Shown here one piece after another: positions 7,579-15,714 of a stretch of DNA of 64,000 nucleotides. Within the stretch, counting starts at the first letter, position 1. Each line of letters opens with the position of its first letter. Source of the DNA: a bacterium (lineage in GTDB: Bacteria > UBP6 > UBA1177). The position numbers and the translations under genes are program-made. The stretch covers positions 1 through 64,000 of the forward strand of contig JAFQZM010000025.1 of the NCBI GenBank assembly GCA_017405875.1. The letters run 5' to 3'. The notes under the pieces are model-generated. The model made no database searches, had not been told where the DNA came from, and saw only the letters and a program-made list of their open reading frames with translations.

Positions 7579-8766
7579 CTATTTTTTGAAATATTCCTTC
7601 ATAAGCGGAATAACTCTTTCAGCCATGTTGTTTCCGACGAGCTTTGCAGATTTCGGGATATAGTGGATACCGTCATAAAACATCGTCTCCGGATAACCTC
7701 TGAAAAGATAGGACTGCTTAAAAATCACAGGATCTTCACTTTCTGAGATTCCTTTTTCGAAATACACTACAAAACTGTTCAATCCCTGAGCAGCCATCTC
7801 GTTTCTGTAGACGACCTTATACTCAGCAGGGCTCAGAGGCTCTTTCAACTGCAGGAAAGGCGGTATGAAGAACACGCTCTTTATCCCTTTTTTTCCCAAG
7901 TTGTCTGACACTTTTTTTGCCCGAGCCTTGAATTTGGCAAGCAGCACATCCGCACGCTCCACAAACTCGGGAATAAGCGGAACGAATTCCGCATCTTTTT
8001 CGAAAGATCCAGATTTCTGGACAGAATCGTTATACAGTGTCTCGCTGATAACCTTGAAGACAGAGCTGCGCTGAAGGAAAGGTCTTTGTTTGTTGCCCTC
8101 AATGTTTTCGATCATGACTTCTCCCACGCTTTCGTTGGGCTTGAACGGCTCATAGTCGACATTTCCTCTTATAAAACTGTTGTTTATGTCAACTATAGCC
8201 GTATAGAACACAGCCATGTCAAGTTCCAGCTTTTCAGCGCTAAGCTCAGCTAAAGGTGCCGCACGCTGGAGATCATACCCTTCTATTCCGATATTGAACA
8301 CGGTGATTTTTTTATCCGGAAATTCCTCCTGCAGCCTTTTCTGCATCACGAAAGGAATCGTATTTTCCTCGACAAAAAGGATTCCGAGGATTCTCGAATC
8401 ACCGAAAACAGCAATACGGTATTCGTTTTCCTCTTTTTTCTGAGGTTCCTCACCGCGGAAGCCGAAAGAATTGAAGTTGAAGCTGTCTGTCCGCGCTTTT
8501 TTGTAGTGGAATATCACCGTTCCCGGAATTGCGACAAGTCTTTCTCCGATCGAAGCGAAATCCTCGCGCGCCTTGATCGCCGTTTTCCTCTCCTCTTCAG
8601 TAAAAGCGATGCTCGCATAGTATTCAACATTGTTGAGCGTGTTGCCGAAAGAAGTGAATTTTCTAAGAATAAATTCTGAAACTCCGAAAAGGACTGATAT
8701 CAGAAAAAGCGCGCAGAAAAGACTTTTTAGAGACCTGATTTTATCTATGCGTTTACTTTTCTTCAA
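7579..8766 (-). CDS. SGNH/GDSL-type membrane-anchored protein, copy 2
   Basis: About 395 residues: one N-terminal membrane helix then an extracytoplasmic SGNH domain with VFGDSR (nucleophile Ser) and YDGIHY (Asp/His block) near the C-terminus. Such proteins next to AlgI-type acyltransferases transfer or remove acyl groups on polysaccharides, like AlgJ/AlgX. The start is set at TTG 8766 because GGAGG lies 5 nt before it and the resulting N-terminus MKKSKRIDKI aligns with MKMPKRVDML of the neighbouring paralog; an ATG at 8778 is the alternative. It overlaps the upstream gene by 14 bp, suggesting translational coupling. Confidence 0.8.
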   Translation of the reverse strand: MKKSKRIDKIRSLKSLFCALFLISVLFGVSEFILRKFTSFGNTLNNVEYYASIAFTEEERKTAIKAREDFASIGERLVAIPGTVIFHYKKARTDSFNFNSFGFRGEEPQKKEENEYRIAVFGDSRILGILFVEENTIPFVMQKRLQEEFPDKKITVFNIGIEGYDLQRAAPLAELSAEKLELDMAVFYTAIVDINNSFIRGNVDYEPFKPNESVGEVMIENIEGNKQRPFLQRSSVFKVISETLYNDSVQKSGSFEKDAEFVPLIPEFVERADVLLAKFKARAKKVSDNLGKKGIKSVFFIPPFLQLKEPLSPAEYKVVYRNEMAAQGLNSFVVYFEKGISESEDPVIFKQSYLFRGYPETMFYDGIHYIPKSAKLVGNNMAERVIPLMKEYFKK

Positions 8767-9955
8767 AATATCCTCCATCTTCCAAAGTCTTTATCATCTC
8801 GTCAGCGATATGATCGGCAGCCACGCGCATGAATTTCGGCGTATAGTGTATCCCGTCAAAAAAAACCGTATCCTGTTCCCCCTGGAATATTTCGCTCTGA
8901 TCAACAATATTCGAACCGTATTTTCCAGTTTCCAAGGCTTCCCTGATTCCCTCGATACATTTTCTGGTGAAAAGATTTATTCCGGGTAAATACATTTCAT
9001 TACGGTACAGAAAAAACTTTTCGTTGTCGCTGAGCGGCTGCTTGACATTTATCATCGCCGGCAGAATAAAAAGGGAAGCTATCCCGTTTTTGTTGAAAAA
9101 ATCAGTTGCGTCAGCCATTCTGCCCAGATATGTTTCAGGGAATTTTTCGGCAAATTCGATTTTCTGAGGCGGTATAGGAAACGCAGGGATTTCTTGTCCT
9201 GTCGTCCGTGCGACCATTTTCTCGGCATCACTGATATAGGTGTGTTTTAAAGTGTTTAAAAGCCTTATTTTGTCGTAAACGGTTTTATCCTCCTCTCTCC
9301 CCTCGATTCCGGGGACGAGTTTTTCATCCCCTTTGAACGGCGGCCAGTCTATGTTACCGAAATCGAAGGCGCCTTGAATATCTATTATCAACGAATAAAA
9401 AACCACCATATCAGGTTTTATTTTTTCCAGATAAAACTTGGCTGTCGTAACAGCCCGCTGGATATCGTGCCCTTCTACGCCCATATTCAGAACGGTTATG
9501 TTTCTGTGAAAATGTTCCCGCAGTTTCCGTTCCGCGATAGATGAGATAGTATCTTTTTCCTGAATAATTAAACCAAACACTTTGGAATCGCCGAAAACCG
9601 CTATTCTGAATTCATCATCACCTTTTTTCACGAACTCCTTGTTTCTGAATCCGTCGGAATTGAGGGTAAAACTCTCCCTTACCGCCGGTTTGTACTTGAA
9701 AATTATAGTTCCCGGGATACTTGTCTGCCGCTCCTCGCCCAAACTTATGATGTCACGTTTGAACTTATCGGCGCTCTCAGCCTCCTCTTTTGAAAAAACG
9801 ATATTCCCATAGAAGTCGACGTCCGTTTTGGCGCCTCTGAAAACAGTAAGATCGAGAACTGCTTCCGAAAACAGAAAATATGCCGCGACACATAAAACAG
9901 CAGCCGCGAGCCTGCCAGCGGAATTCAGCATGTCAACTCTTTTCGGCATTTTCAT
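8753..9955 (-). CDS. SGNH/GDSL-type membrane-anchored protein, copy 1
   Basis: A 400-residue paralog of the next gene along the whole length. It has a single N-terminal membrane segment, VFGDSK nucleophile block, and FDGIHYTP near the C-terminus, so the Ser-Asp-His set is intact. It begins 6 bp after the AlgI-type gene and overlaps the second SGNH gene, so the three form one leftward operon. Likely an extracytoplasmic acyl-transferring or esterase partner of the acyltransferase; substrate unknown. Confidence 0.8.
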   Translation of the reverse strand: MKMPKRVDMLNSAGRLAAAVLCVAAYFLFSEAVLDLTVFRGAKTDVDFYGNIVFSKEEAESADKFKRDIISLGEERQTSIPGTIIFKYKPAVRESFTLNSDGFRNKEFVKKGDDEFRIAVFGDSKVFGLIIQEKDTISSIAERKLREHFHRNITVLNMGVEGHDIQRAVTTAKFYLEKIKPDMVVFYSLIIDIQGAFDFGNIDWPPFKGDEKLVPGIEGREEDKTVYDKIRLLNTLKHTYISDAEKMVARTTGQEIPAFPIPPQKIEFAEKFPETYLGRMADATDFFNKNGIASLFILPAMINVKQPLSDNEKFFLYRNEMYLPGINLFTRKCIEGIREALETGKYGSNIVDQSEIFQGEQDTVFFDGIHYTPKFMRVAADHIADEMIKTLEDGGYFEEK

Positions 9956-9961
9956 TCCGCA

Positions 9962-11356
9962 TTAAAACCTGAAGTAGATGAAAGGATCGGAAAATACCAT
10001 CGTATTGCTGGAAAGCGCAGCAGCAAAGAGAACTATAAGGAAAACCGTCTCCAGACATCTGAAGACTTTTGATTTTCCGAATTTAGCCGTGATCAAGCCG
10101 TAAACCGGAAATCCGAACACGAGTCCTGCAGCAAGTGCGGCAAGCGATTTTGCGTCAAAAAGTCTGGAAAAATCGACCGAAGAAGCAGACGGAACAAACA
10201 TTTCCCTTACTATTTCAAAAAACTGACCGACTGAATTCGCCCGCACCGACAAAAAGAAAGCGGGGAATGCAAAAATCAGCATATAAAGGTGTGCAAGCAC
10301 TTTGTTGCGGTAAGAACATCTCTTTTTGAAGATCCTCTCGATAGTAAGAAAAAACGCGCAGATTGCGCCGAAAAGGACAAAATGCCACACCGCTCCGTGC
10401 CAAAGTCCGCATACGAGAAAAACTATCCAGAGGTTGATTATTGTCCTGAGTTCCCCTTTTCTGTTGCCTCCGAGAGGAATATAGAGATAATCCCTGAACC
10501 ACGTCGAAAGCGAAATATGCCATCTGCGCCACATGTTACCCATGGACGACGCGACAAAAGGATAGAGAAAGTTTTCCGGGATCTTCACGCCAAACATCCT
10601 CCCGAGACCGATAGCCATGTCCGAATAGCCCGAAAAATCAAAGTAAAGCTGGATTCCGAAAAGAAGATAAGCCAGCCATGCGACAGAAGTTCCCATCGCA
10701 GATGATTCCATCGAGAAAATTTTGTCGACCACAGGCGCAACTGTATTGGAAATCAGCACTTTTTTGGCCAGACCGTAGATAAAACGCTTCAAACCGTAAA
10801 GAAACGCTGCATAGTGGACAGCTCTGTATTTAAGCTGCGGGATAAAGTTATCATACCTGACGATGGGACCCGCGACAAGCTGCGGAAAGAAAGAAATATA
10901 AAGCGCGGTATCGACAAACGAGACTTGTCTCTCCTCATGTCTTCTGTAAAAATCGATTATGCAGGAAAGCGCCTGAAACGTAAAAAACGACACTCCGAGC
11001 GGCAGATGGAACTTTGTCGGCACAAGATTGACACCGAATTCGGCTAAAACAAGGGAAAGTTCAGAAGTGAAAAAGTTGGCGTATTTAAAAATCAAAAGAA
11101 TCAGAATCGCTGAAACCGTTCCGACAGATGCAAAAACTGTCTTGTATTTCTCATACCTCTGTATCAGCTTTATCGAACAGTAGGCGATCGTTATGGTCGT
11201 GAGCATCAGAACGACGAAAAATCCTTCGCCGTACATATAGAACAGAAGACTCGCAAAAAGCAGAAAAACCTTGCGGAATCTCTCGGGAAGCAGAGCGTGA
11301 AAAAACCAGACGAAGGGAAGAAAAACAAATAAAAATATCGGACTGCTGAAGACCAT
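9962..11356 (-). CDS. MBOAT-family acyltransferase, AlgI type
   Basis: A polytopic membrane protein of 464 residues. Family landmarks are the N-terminus MVFSSPIFLFVFLP, the block GNMWRRWHISLSTWFRDYLY, YIPLGGNRKG, and the catalytic-histidine block GLWHGAVWHF. AlgI proteins pass acetyl groups from the cytoplasm to a periplasmic SGNH transferase that O-acetylates a polysaccharide; two such SGNH genes follow immediately. Start ATG 11356 is preferred because AGAGG precedes it and it matches the usual family start; a longer frame begins at 11389. The polymer being modified is not identifiable from this window. Confidence 0.92.
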   Translation of the reverse strand: MVFSSPIFLFVFLPFVWFFHALLPERFRKVFLLFASLLFYMYGEGFFVVLMLTTITIAYCSIKLIQRYEKYKTVFASVGTVSAILILLIFKYANFFTSELSLVLAEFGVNLVPTKFHLPLGVSFFTFQALSCIIDFYRRHEERQVSFVDTALYISFFPQLVAGPIVRYDNFIPQLKYRAVHYAAFLYGLKRFIYGLAKKVLISNTVAPVVDKIFSMESSAMGTSVAWLAYLLFGIQLYFDFSGYSDMAIGLGRMFGVKIPENFLYPFVASSMGNMWRRWHISLSTWFRDYLYIPLGGNRKGELRTIINLWIVFLVCGLWHGAVWHFVLFGAICAFFLTIERIFKKRCSYRNKVLAHLYMLIFAFPAFFLSVRANSVGQFFEIVREMFVPSASSVDFSRLFDAKSLAALAAGLVFGFPVYGLITAKFGKSKVFRCLETVFLIVLFAAALSSNTMVFSDPFIYFRF

Positions 11357-11409
11357 GAAAACCTCTGAAACCAGTATAAAAAAATACAAAAAACGCGGTA
11401 GTTTACTAA

Positions 11410-11457
11410 AAAATCGGTAAATTTAAAGTTTAGTCGGCCAATGAAGATACCGATTTT
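11410..11457. promoter_or_regulatory. 10-bp inverted repeat between divergent operons
   Basis: AAAATCGGTA (11410-11419) and its exact complement TACCGATTTT (11448-11457), spaced by 28 bp, lie between the AlgI-type operon and panC. It could be an operator, but 10-bp arms can occur by chance in AT-rich DNA. Confidence 0.25.
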
Positions 11458-11467
11458 CGCCAAAAAC

Positions 11468-11496
11468 TTCAAAACCCCGATTCTTTCTGGTATAAA
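11468..11496 (+). promoter_or_regulatory. Probable sigma-70 promoter of the panC operon
   Basis: -35 TTCAAA (11468-11473), 17-bp spacer, -10 TATAAA (11491-11496), 34 bp before the panC start. Its position makes an upstream in-frame ATG at 11441 unlikely to be used. Confidence 0.5.
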
Positions 11497-11530
11497 CCTG
11501 CGTTTTTTTTATCAACTATCGGAGTTCATT

Positions 11531-12391
11531 ATGAAAGTTTTACGTGAAATAAGTGAAGTAAGAAATGCAAGGCGCGAGTGCCGATCGACTCTGGGACTCG
11601 TTCCGACGATGGGCGCTCTCCACGAAGGACACCTCACCCTCATCAGAAAAAGCGTTGAAAAATGCAGTCAGACCATTGTTTCGATCTTTGTAAACCCGAC
11701 TCAGTTCGGTCCGAACGAAGATTACGAAAAATATCCGAGAACTGTCGAAGAAGACCTCAGAAAATGTGAAGCTGCTGGCGCGGATTACGTTTTTCTGCCG
11801 ACGAACGAGGTGATTTACGGCACTGAAAAGCCGCTCGTTACTCTCAATGTCGACAAGGAACTTACTTCGATCCTCTGCGGAAAAAGCAGACCGATTCACT
11901 TCAACGGCGTTGCGCAGATAGTTTCGATACTTTTCAATATCGCTCAGCCCGATGTAGCGTTTTTCGGCGAAAAGGACTATCAGCAGCTCACTGTTATCCG
12001 CAAAATGGTTGCAGACCTTCACTTCCCGCTTGAGATAGTCGGCGTTCCGACAGTCCGCGAAGAGAGCGGTCTTGCAAGAAGTTCTAGAAACCGCTACCTT
12101 TCAAAAGCGGAACTCGCCGTCGCACCAAATATTTACAAAGTTATGAATATCATTAAAGAAAAAGCAAATTCACTTCATGCTAATAATGAAACTGTTCCAG
12201 TAGAAACTCTCGAAAACGAAGCGAAAAAAATGATTTCGGAACTTGTTCCGGGATCAAAAATCGACTACTTCGAGATCCGCAGCACAAATGACCTCAAAAG
12301 AAGTGAAAATCTTGCAGCAGACTCCCGCATTTTTACGGCAGTTTATGTAGGAACGACAAGGCTCATCGACAACCTTTACATTGGAAAATAG
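11531..12391 (+). CDS. panC: Pantothenate synthetase
   Basis: A 286-residue protein that joins pantoate and beta-alanine using ATP, the last step of pantothenate synthesis on the way to CoA. Visible signatures: VPTMGALHEGHLTLI with the HIGH-like motif, FVNPTQFGPNEDYEKYPR, FFGEKDYQQL and SSRNRYLS (KMSKS-like loop). Length is normal for the family. Start ATG 11531 follows a GGAG site. It heads a rightward operon with folK and der. No panB or panD is in the window. Confidence 0.97.
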   Translation: MKVLREISEVRNARRECRSTLGLVPTMGALHEGHLTLIRKSVEKCSQTIVSIFVNPTQFGPNEDYEKYPRTVEEDLRKCEAAGADYVFLPTNEVIYGTEKPLVTLNVDKELTSILCGKSRPIHFNGVAQIVSILFNIAQPDVAFFGEKDYQQLTVIRKMVADLHFPLEIVGVPTVREESGLARSSRNRYLSKAELAVAPNIYKVMNIIKEKANSLHANNETVPVETLENEAKKMISELVPGSKIDYFEIRSTNDLKRSENLAADSRIFTAVYVGTTRLIDNLYIGK

Positions 12392-12402
12392 AAAATCCGC
12401 AG

Positions 12403-12936
12403 ATGAAATACCTTCTTTCCTTAGGCTCGAACATCGGCGATTCGATGGAAAACCTGAAAACGGCGATTGCCAGACTCGAAGAAAAGTCGATTTTTGTCGA
12501 AGACTGCTCAAGTGTCTATTCATCGAATCCCGTCGATTACCTTGAGCAGAACGACTTTCTCAATATGTCGCTCATTGTCGAAACCGCCTGCGGACCGCAG
12601 CAGCTCCTGAGTGAACTGCAGAATATCGAGCGCGAAATGGGAAGAGTCAAAACGATCGAAAAAGGACCGAGAAACATTGATCTGGATATAATTTTCTGGG
12701 AAAACGGAAGTTTTGAATCGTCAGACCTTACGATCCCTCACAAAGAGGCCGAAAACAGGCTTTTTGTGATATTTCCGACACTTGAAATCATTGGAAGCGC
12801 AGGTTGTTTCGGCAGCGAAAAGGCGCGTCTGGATCACATTCTTGAAACCGAGCAGGAGCGTTTCACGGGACAGAAAATAGAAAAACTGTGTCCTTTCAAA
12901 ATAGAAGGAGAAGACTATGGCTGGGAAAATCGTTGA
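12403..12936 (+). CDS. folK: 2-amino-4-hydroxy-6-hydroxymethyldihydropteridine pyrophosphokinase
   Basis: A 177-residue HPPK that transfers pyrophosphate from ATP to 6-hydroxymethyl-dihydropterin in folate synthesis. Family marks: LSLGSNIGD at the N-terminus, VYSSNPVDYLEQNDFLN, and GPRNIDLDIIFW, which holds the two metal-binding Asp residues. The C-terminal part after residue 125 is less conserved. It begins 11 bp after panC and its end overlaps the next gene by 20 bp. Confidence 0.96.
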   Translation: MKYLLSLGSNIGDSMENLKTAIARLEEKSIFVEDCSSVYSSNPVDYLEQNDFLNMSLIVETACGPQQLLSELQNIEREMGRVKTIEKGPRNIDLDIIFWENGSFESSDLTIPHKEAENRLFVIFPTLEIIGSAGCFGSEKARLDHILETEQERFTGQKIEKLCPFKIEGEDYGWENR

Positions 12937-13222
12937 CAAATTTTTGGAAAAAGTGCCGTTCTCGAACGAGATCATCGAAGCGGTGAACAAAAATTTCGAC
13001 CTCACTTTCACGAAGCAGCTGGCTGCTGAAATATCGAACCAGCTTCTTGAGCAGGGAAGCAAACTCAAAAACGAAATAACAAATGCCGTTTCGGAACAGA
13101 TCCGCAAAGAGATACGAGATCAGATCGACAAAACCGACAAGGCTCAACTGCTTGCCGAAACACTCGAAAATCTTGAAATAACGATCTCTTTCAAGCCGAA
13201 AAAACGGAGCAGAAAGCAATGA
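12917..13222 (+). CDS. Small hypothetical helical protein between folK and der
   Basis: 101 residues, start with GGAGAAG upstream. The sequence is almost entirely charged amphipathic helix (repeated E/K/Q/I/L heptad-like stretches, about residues 5-85) and ends in a basic tail KPKKRSRKQ. No signal peptide or membrane helix. It overlaps folK by 20 bp and der by 4 bp (ATGA), so it is certainly embedded in the operon and likely translationally coupled to der. I do not recognise the family. The basic tail could bind RNA or nucleotide-rich surfaces, which would suit a neighbour of the ribosome-assembly GTPase Der, but this is only a guess. Confidence 0.75.
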   Translation: MAGKIVDKFLEKVPFSNEIIEAVNKNFDLTFTKQLAAEISNQLLEQGSKLKNEITNAVSEQIRKEIRDQIDKTDKAQLLAETLENLEITISFKPKKRSRKQ

Positions 13223-14589
13223 GAAAAATCGTAAACAACGTAAAACCTCTGATTGCTATAATCGGCCGCCCGAATGTAGGCAAATCGACCCTTTTCAACA
13301 AGATCCTGAACAAAAATTCGGCAATCGTTGACGATATGCCCGGCGTAACAAGAGATCTCAACTATCAGGATCTCATTTATGATGACAAACCTTTCACAAT
13401 AATCGATACTGGCGGATTCCACATCGACGAAGACGAAACCGATGCGATAACGAAAGGGATTCGTGACCAGATAAACGAAGTCCTTGACGAAGTTGACGGC
13501 GTGATAATGCTCTGCGACGGAGAAACCGGACTTACCGGAAGCGACCGTGAAATTTATCATTTGATCCGCGTCAAAGGGCTCCGTTCGTGGCTTGCAGTTT
13601 CGAAAATAGATTCCGAAAACAAGGAGATCGCATCTGCAGAATTTTACGAAACGGGCGCAGACATGGTCTATCCGGTTTCGGGGAAAACAGGCTACGGCGT
13701 TTTCGATCTGCTTGACGACGTGACGAAGGATTTCTGGACTGAAAAGGAGATAAACGAAAAACTTCCGCCCGCTCCCGAAGAGATAAAAATCGCGATTTTC
13801 GGCCGTCCGAATGTCGGAAAATCGACTCTCGTAAACAAAATAATCGGTCAGGACAAGATGCTCGTGAGCCCGATTCCGGGAACAACGATGGACCCGATCG
13901 ATTCGACCGCAAAATATATGGGAAAAACACTGCGCCTCATCGACACAGCGGGAATACGCAGAAAGAAAAAAATCGAAATGCTCATGGAAAAGGCGGCTAT
14001 CGTCCGCGCATTCCATTCGGTTGACAGATCAGACATCGTAATTTTCATGATGGATGCTCAGGAACTCGCGACCGATCAGGATCTCCGCATTTTAGGGCTT
14101 GCCCACGACAAAGGAAAAGGAATAATCATCGTCATAAACAAGTGGGATCTCATTGAAAAAGAGACCGGGACCTACGAAAAAATCGTGCAGGATCTACGTG
14201 ACAGGATGAAATTCGCCCCCTACGCGCCGATAATTTCGATATCCGCAATGCAGGGAATGCGCGTTCAGAAACTCCTTGAAAAAGTGCTTGCAGTGCATGA
14301 AAACTATCAGAAGATGATTGACGACGAAACTCTGGAAGAGTGGCTTTCGGCGGTTCTTTCAAAAAATCCGCCGCCACTTACCCGCAAAAACAAAATGATC
14401 CACTTCAACGGAATCACGATGGAACAGACTTCGCCGCTTACAGTCGTAATCAAGGTGAGCGCGCCGAACGACATCCATTTTTCCTACGACAGATACCTGC
14501 TCAACAAGTTCTACGAAGCCTTTCCGTACGAAGGCGTGCCGGTGAAAATCGTTTACAGACACAGCTTTAAAAAGCCGAAAAAGGGGTAA
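13219..14589 (+). CDS. der: Ribosome-assembly GTPase Der (EngA)
   Basis: A 456-residue tandem GTPase needed for 50S ribosome maturation. Two complete G domains are seen: GRPNVGKST near residue 16 with DTGGF, and a second GRPNVGKST near residue 194 with DTAGI and NKWD. The C-terminal KH-like domain contains the usual VPVKIVYR segment near the end. Length fits the family. The start codon overlaps the upstream stop (ATGA), and mltG follows 2 bp later. Confidence 0.98.
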   Translation: MRKIVNNVKPLIAIIGRPNVGKSTLFNKILNKNSAIVDDMPGVTRDLNYQDLIYDDKPFTIIDTGGFHIDEDETDAITKGIRDQINEVLDEVDGVIMLCDGETGLTGSDREIYHLIRVKGLRSWLAVSKIDSENKEIASAEFYETGADMVYPVSGKTGYGVFDLLDDVTKDFWTEKEINEKLPPAPEEIKIAIFGRPNVGKSTLVNKIIGQDKMLVSPIPGTTMDPIDSTAKYMGKTLRLIDTAGIRRKKKIEMLMEKAAIVRAFHSVDRSDIVIFMMDAQELATDQDLRILGLAHDKGKGIIIVINKWDLIEKETGTYEKIVQDLRDRMKFAPYAPIISISAMQGMRVQKLLEKVLAVHENYQKMIDDETLEEWLSAVLSKNPPPLTRKNKMIHFNGITMEQTSPLTVVIKVSAPNDIHFSYDRYLLNKFYEAFPYEGVPVKIVYRHSFKKPKKG

Positions 14590-14591
14590 GC

Positions 14592-15623
14592 ATGAAAAAA
14601 ATCATACTGACGGTTTTTGTTCTCGCGACAGCAGTCGCGCTTTTCAAATGTTATTCTCTCTACAGCGGATATCAGGCTTTCAAAACGACTAAAATAAAAG
14701 TTCCTGACAAAACGACAGTCGTTATCGAAAAAGGAAACACTTGGAACAGCGCGGCAAAAAAACTCGCTGAAGCAAAAATCATCACAGATGCGAAACAGTT
14801 CATGTGGATGATAAAAGAAAAAGATTTCGGCAAGTCGCTCAAAACCGGCGAATTCGAATTTTCTGGCGAAATAAATCCCGAGGAAGCCGCTAAAAAAATC
14901 ATGAGCGGCAAAGTAAAACTCTACTCTTTCACGATTCCAGAAGGCTACAACAAATACGATGCAGCCGCAGTTTTCAAAAATCTCGAATGGATGCAGGGAA
15001 GTGAGAAATTCCTTGAAGTGTGCCACGACAAAAACTTCCTCGAATCAATCGGAGCAAAAAACAAAACCAGCTGCGAAGGCCTGCTTTTTCCTTCGACCTA
15101 CAGCTTTCCGAGAGGCAGCGACATCATCGCGGTCATGAAAAAAATGGCTGAGCAGATGAAAAACACACTCGCAAAATATCAGGCTGACATCGAAAAATCG
15201 GGAACTGACGTCTATGATCTCTTAAAACTCGCCTCAATAGTTGAAAAAGAGACCGGAGCAAAGGACGAACAGCCCAAAATCGCATCGGTTTTTCTCAACA
15301 GGCAGAGAATCGGAATGAAAATGCAGACAGATCCTTCGGTTATTTACGGACTTCTGCCAAAATTCAACGGAAATATCACTAAAAAAGATTTAATGACCGA
15401 CCATCCGTGGAACACCTACACCCGCTACGGATTTCCGGCGACTCCGCTCTGTTTTCCGGGCGAAGGAGCGATAAAAAGCGTCCTTCACCCTGACAAAACG
15501 AACTATCTGTACTTCGTCGCAACAGGCAAAGGCTATCACTATTTTTCAAAGACGCTCAAAGAGCACAACGCGGCTGTAGAACACTATCAGGTTCAGGGCA
15601 GACGCGATAAATTCGTGTATTGA
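14592..15623 (+). CDS. mltG: Endolytic murein transglycosylase MltG
   Basis: A 343-residue inner-membrane protein with one N-terminal helix and a LysM-like then YceG domain. It cuts nascent glycan strands and so sets their length. ASIVEKETG contains the catalytic Glu (about E218); other hallmarks are LNRQRIGMKMQTDPSVIYG, PWNTYTRYGFPATP and the closing GKGYHYFSKTLKEHN. AGGGG precedes the ATG. It is the last gene of the panC operon; no clear terminator follows before the convergent gene at 15715. Confidence 0.96.
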   Translation: MKKIILTVFVLATAVALFKCYSLYSGYQAFKTTKIKVPDKTTVVIEKGNTWNSAAKKLAEAKIITDAKQFMWMIKEKDFGKSLKTGEFEFSGEINPEEAAKKIMSGKVKLYSFTIPEGYNKYDAAAVFKNLEWMQGSEKFLEVCHDKNFLESIGAKNKTSCEGLLFPSTYSFPRGSDIIAVMKKMAEQMKNTLAKYQADIEKSGTDVYDLLKLASIVEKETGAKDEQPKIASVFLNRQRIGMKMQTDPSVIYGLLPKFNGNITKKDLMTDHPWNTYTRYGFPATPLCFPGEGAIKSVLHPDKTNYLYFVATGKGYHYFSKTLKEHNAAVEHYQVQGRRDKFVY

Positions 15624-15714
15624 AAAATCAGAATAAAGCGGAAATACGTCAGAACAAAATTATCGTGTCGAAGTTTTACAGTGACCCAAAAAGAGCAGCC
15701 TCCTTAGTTGAATT

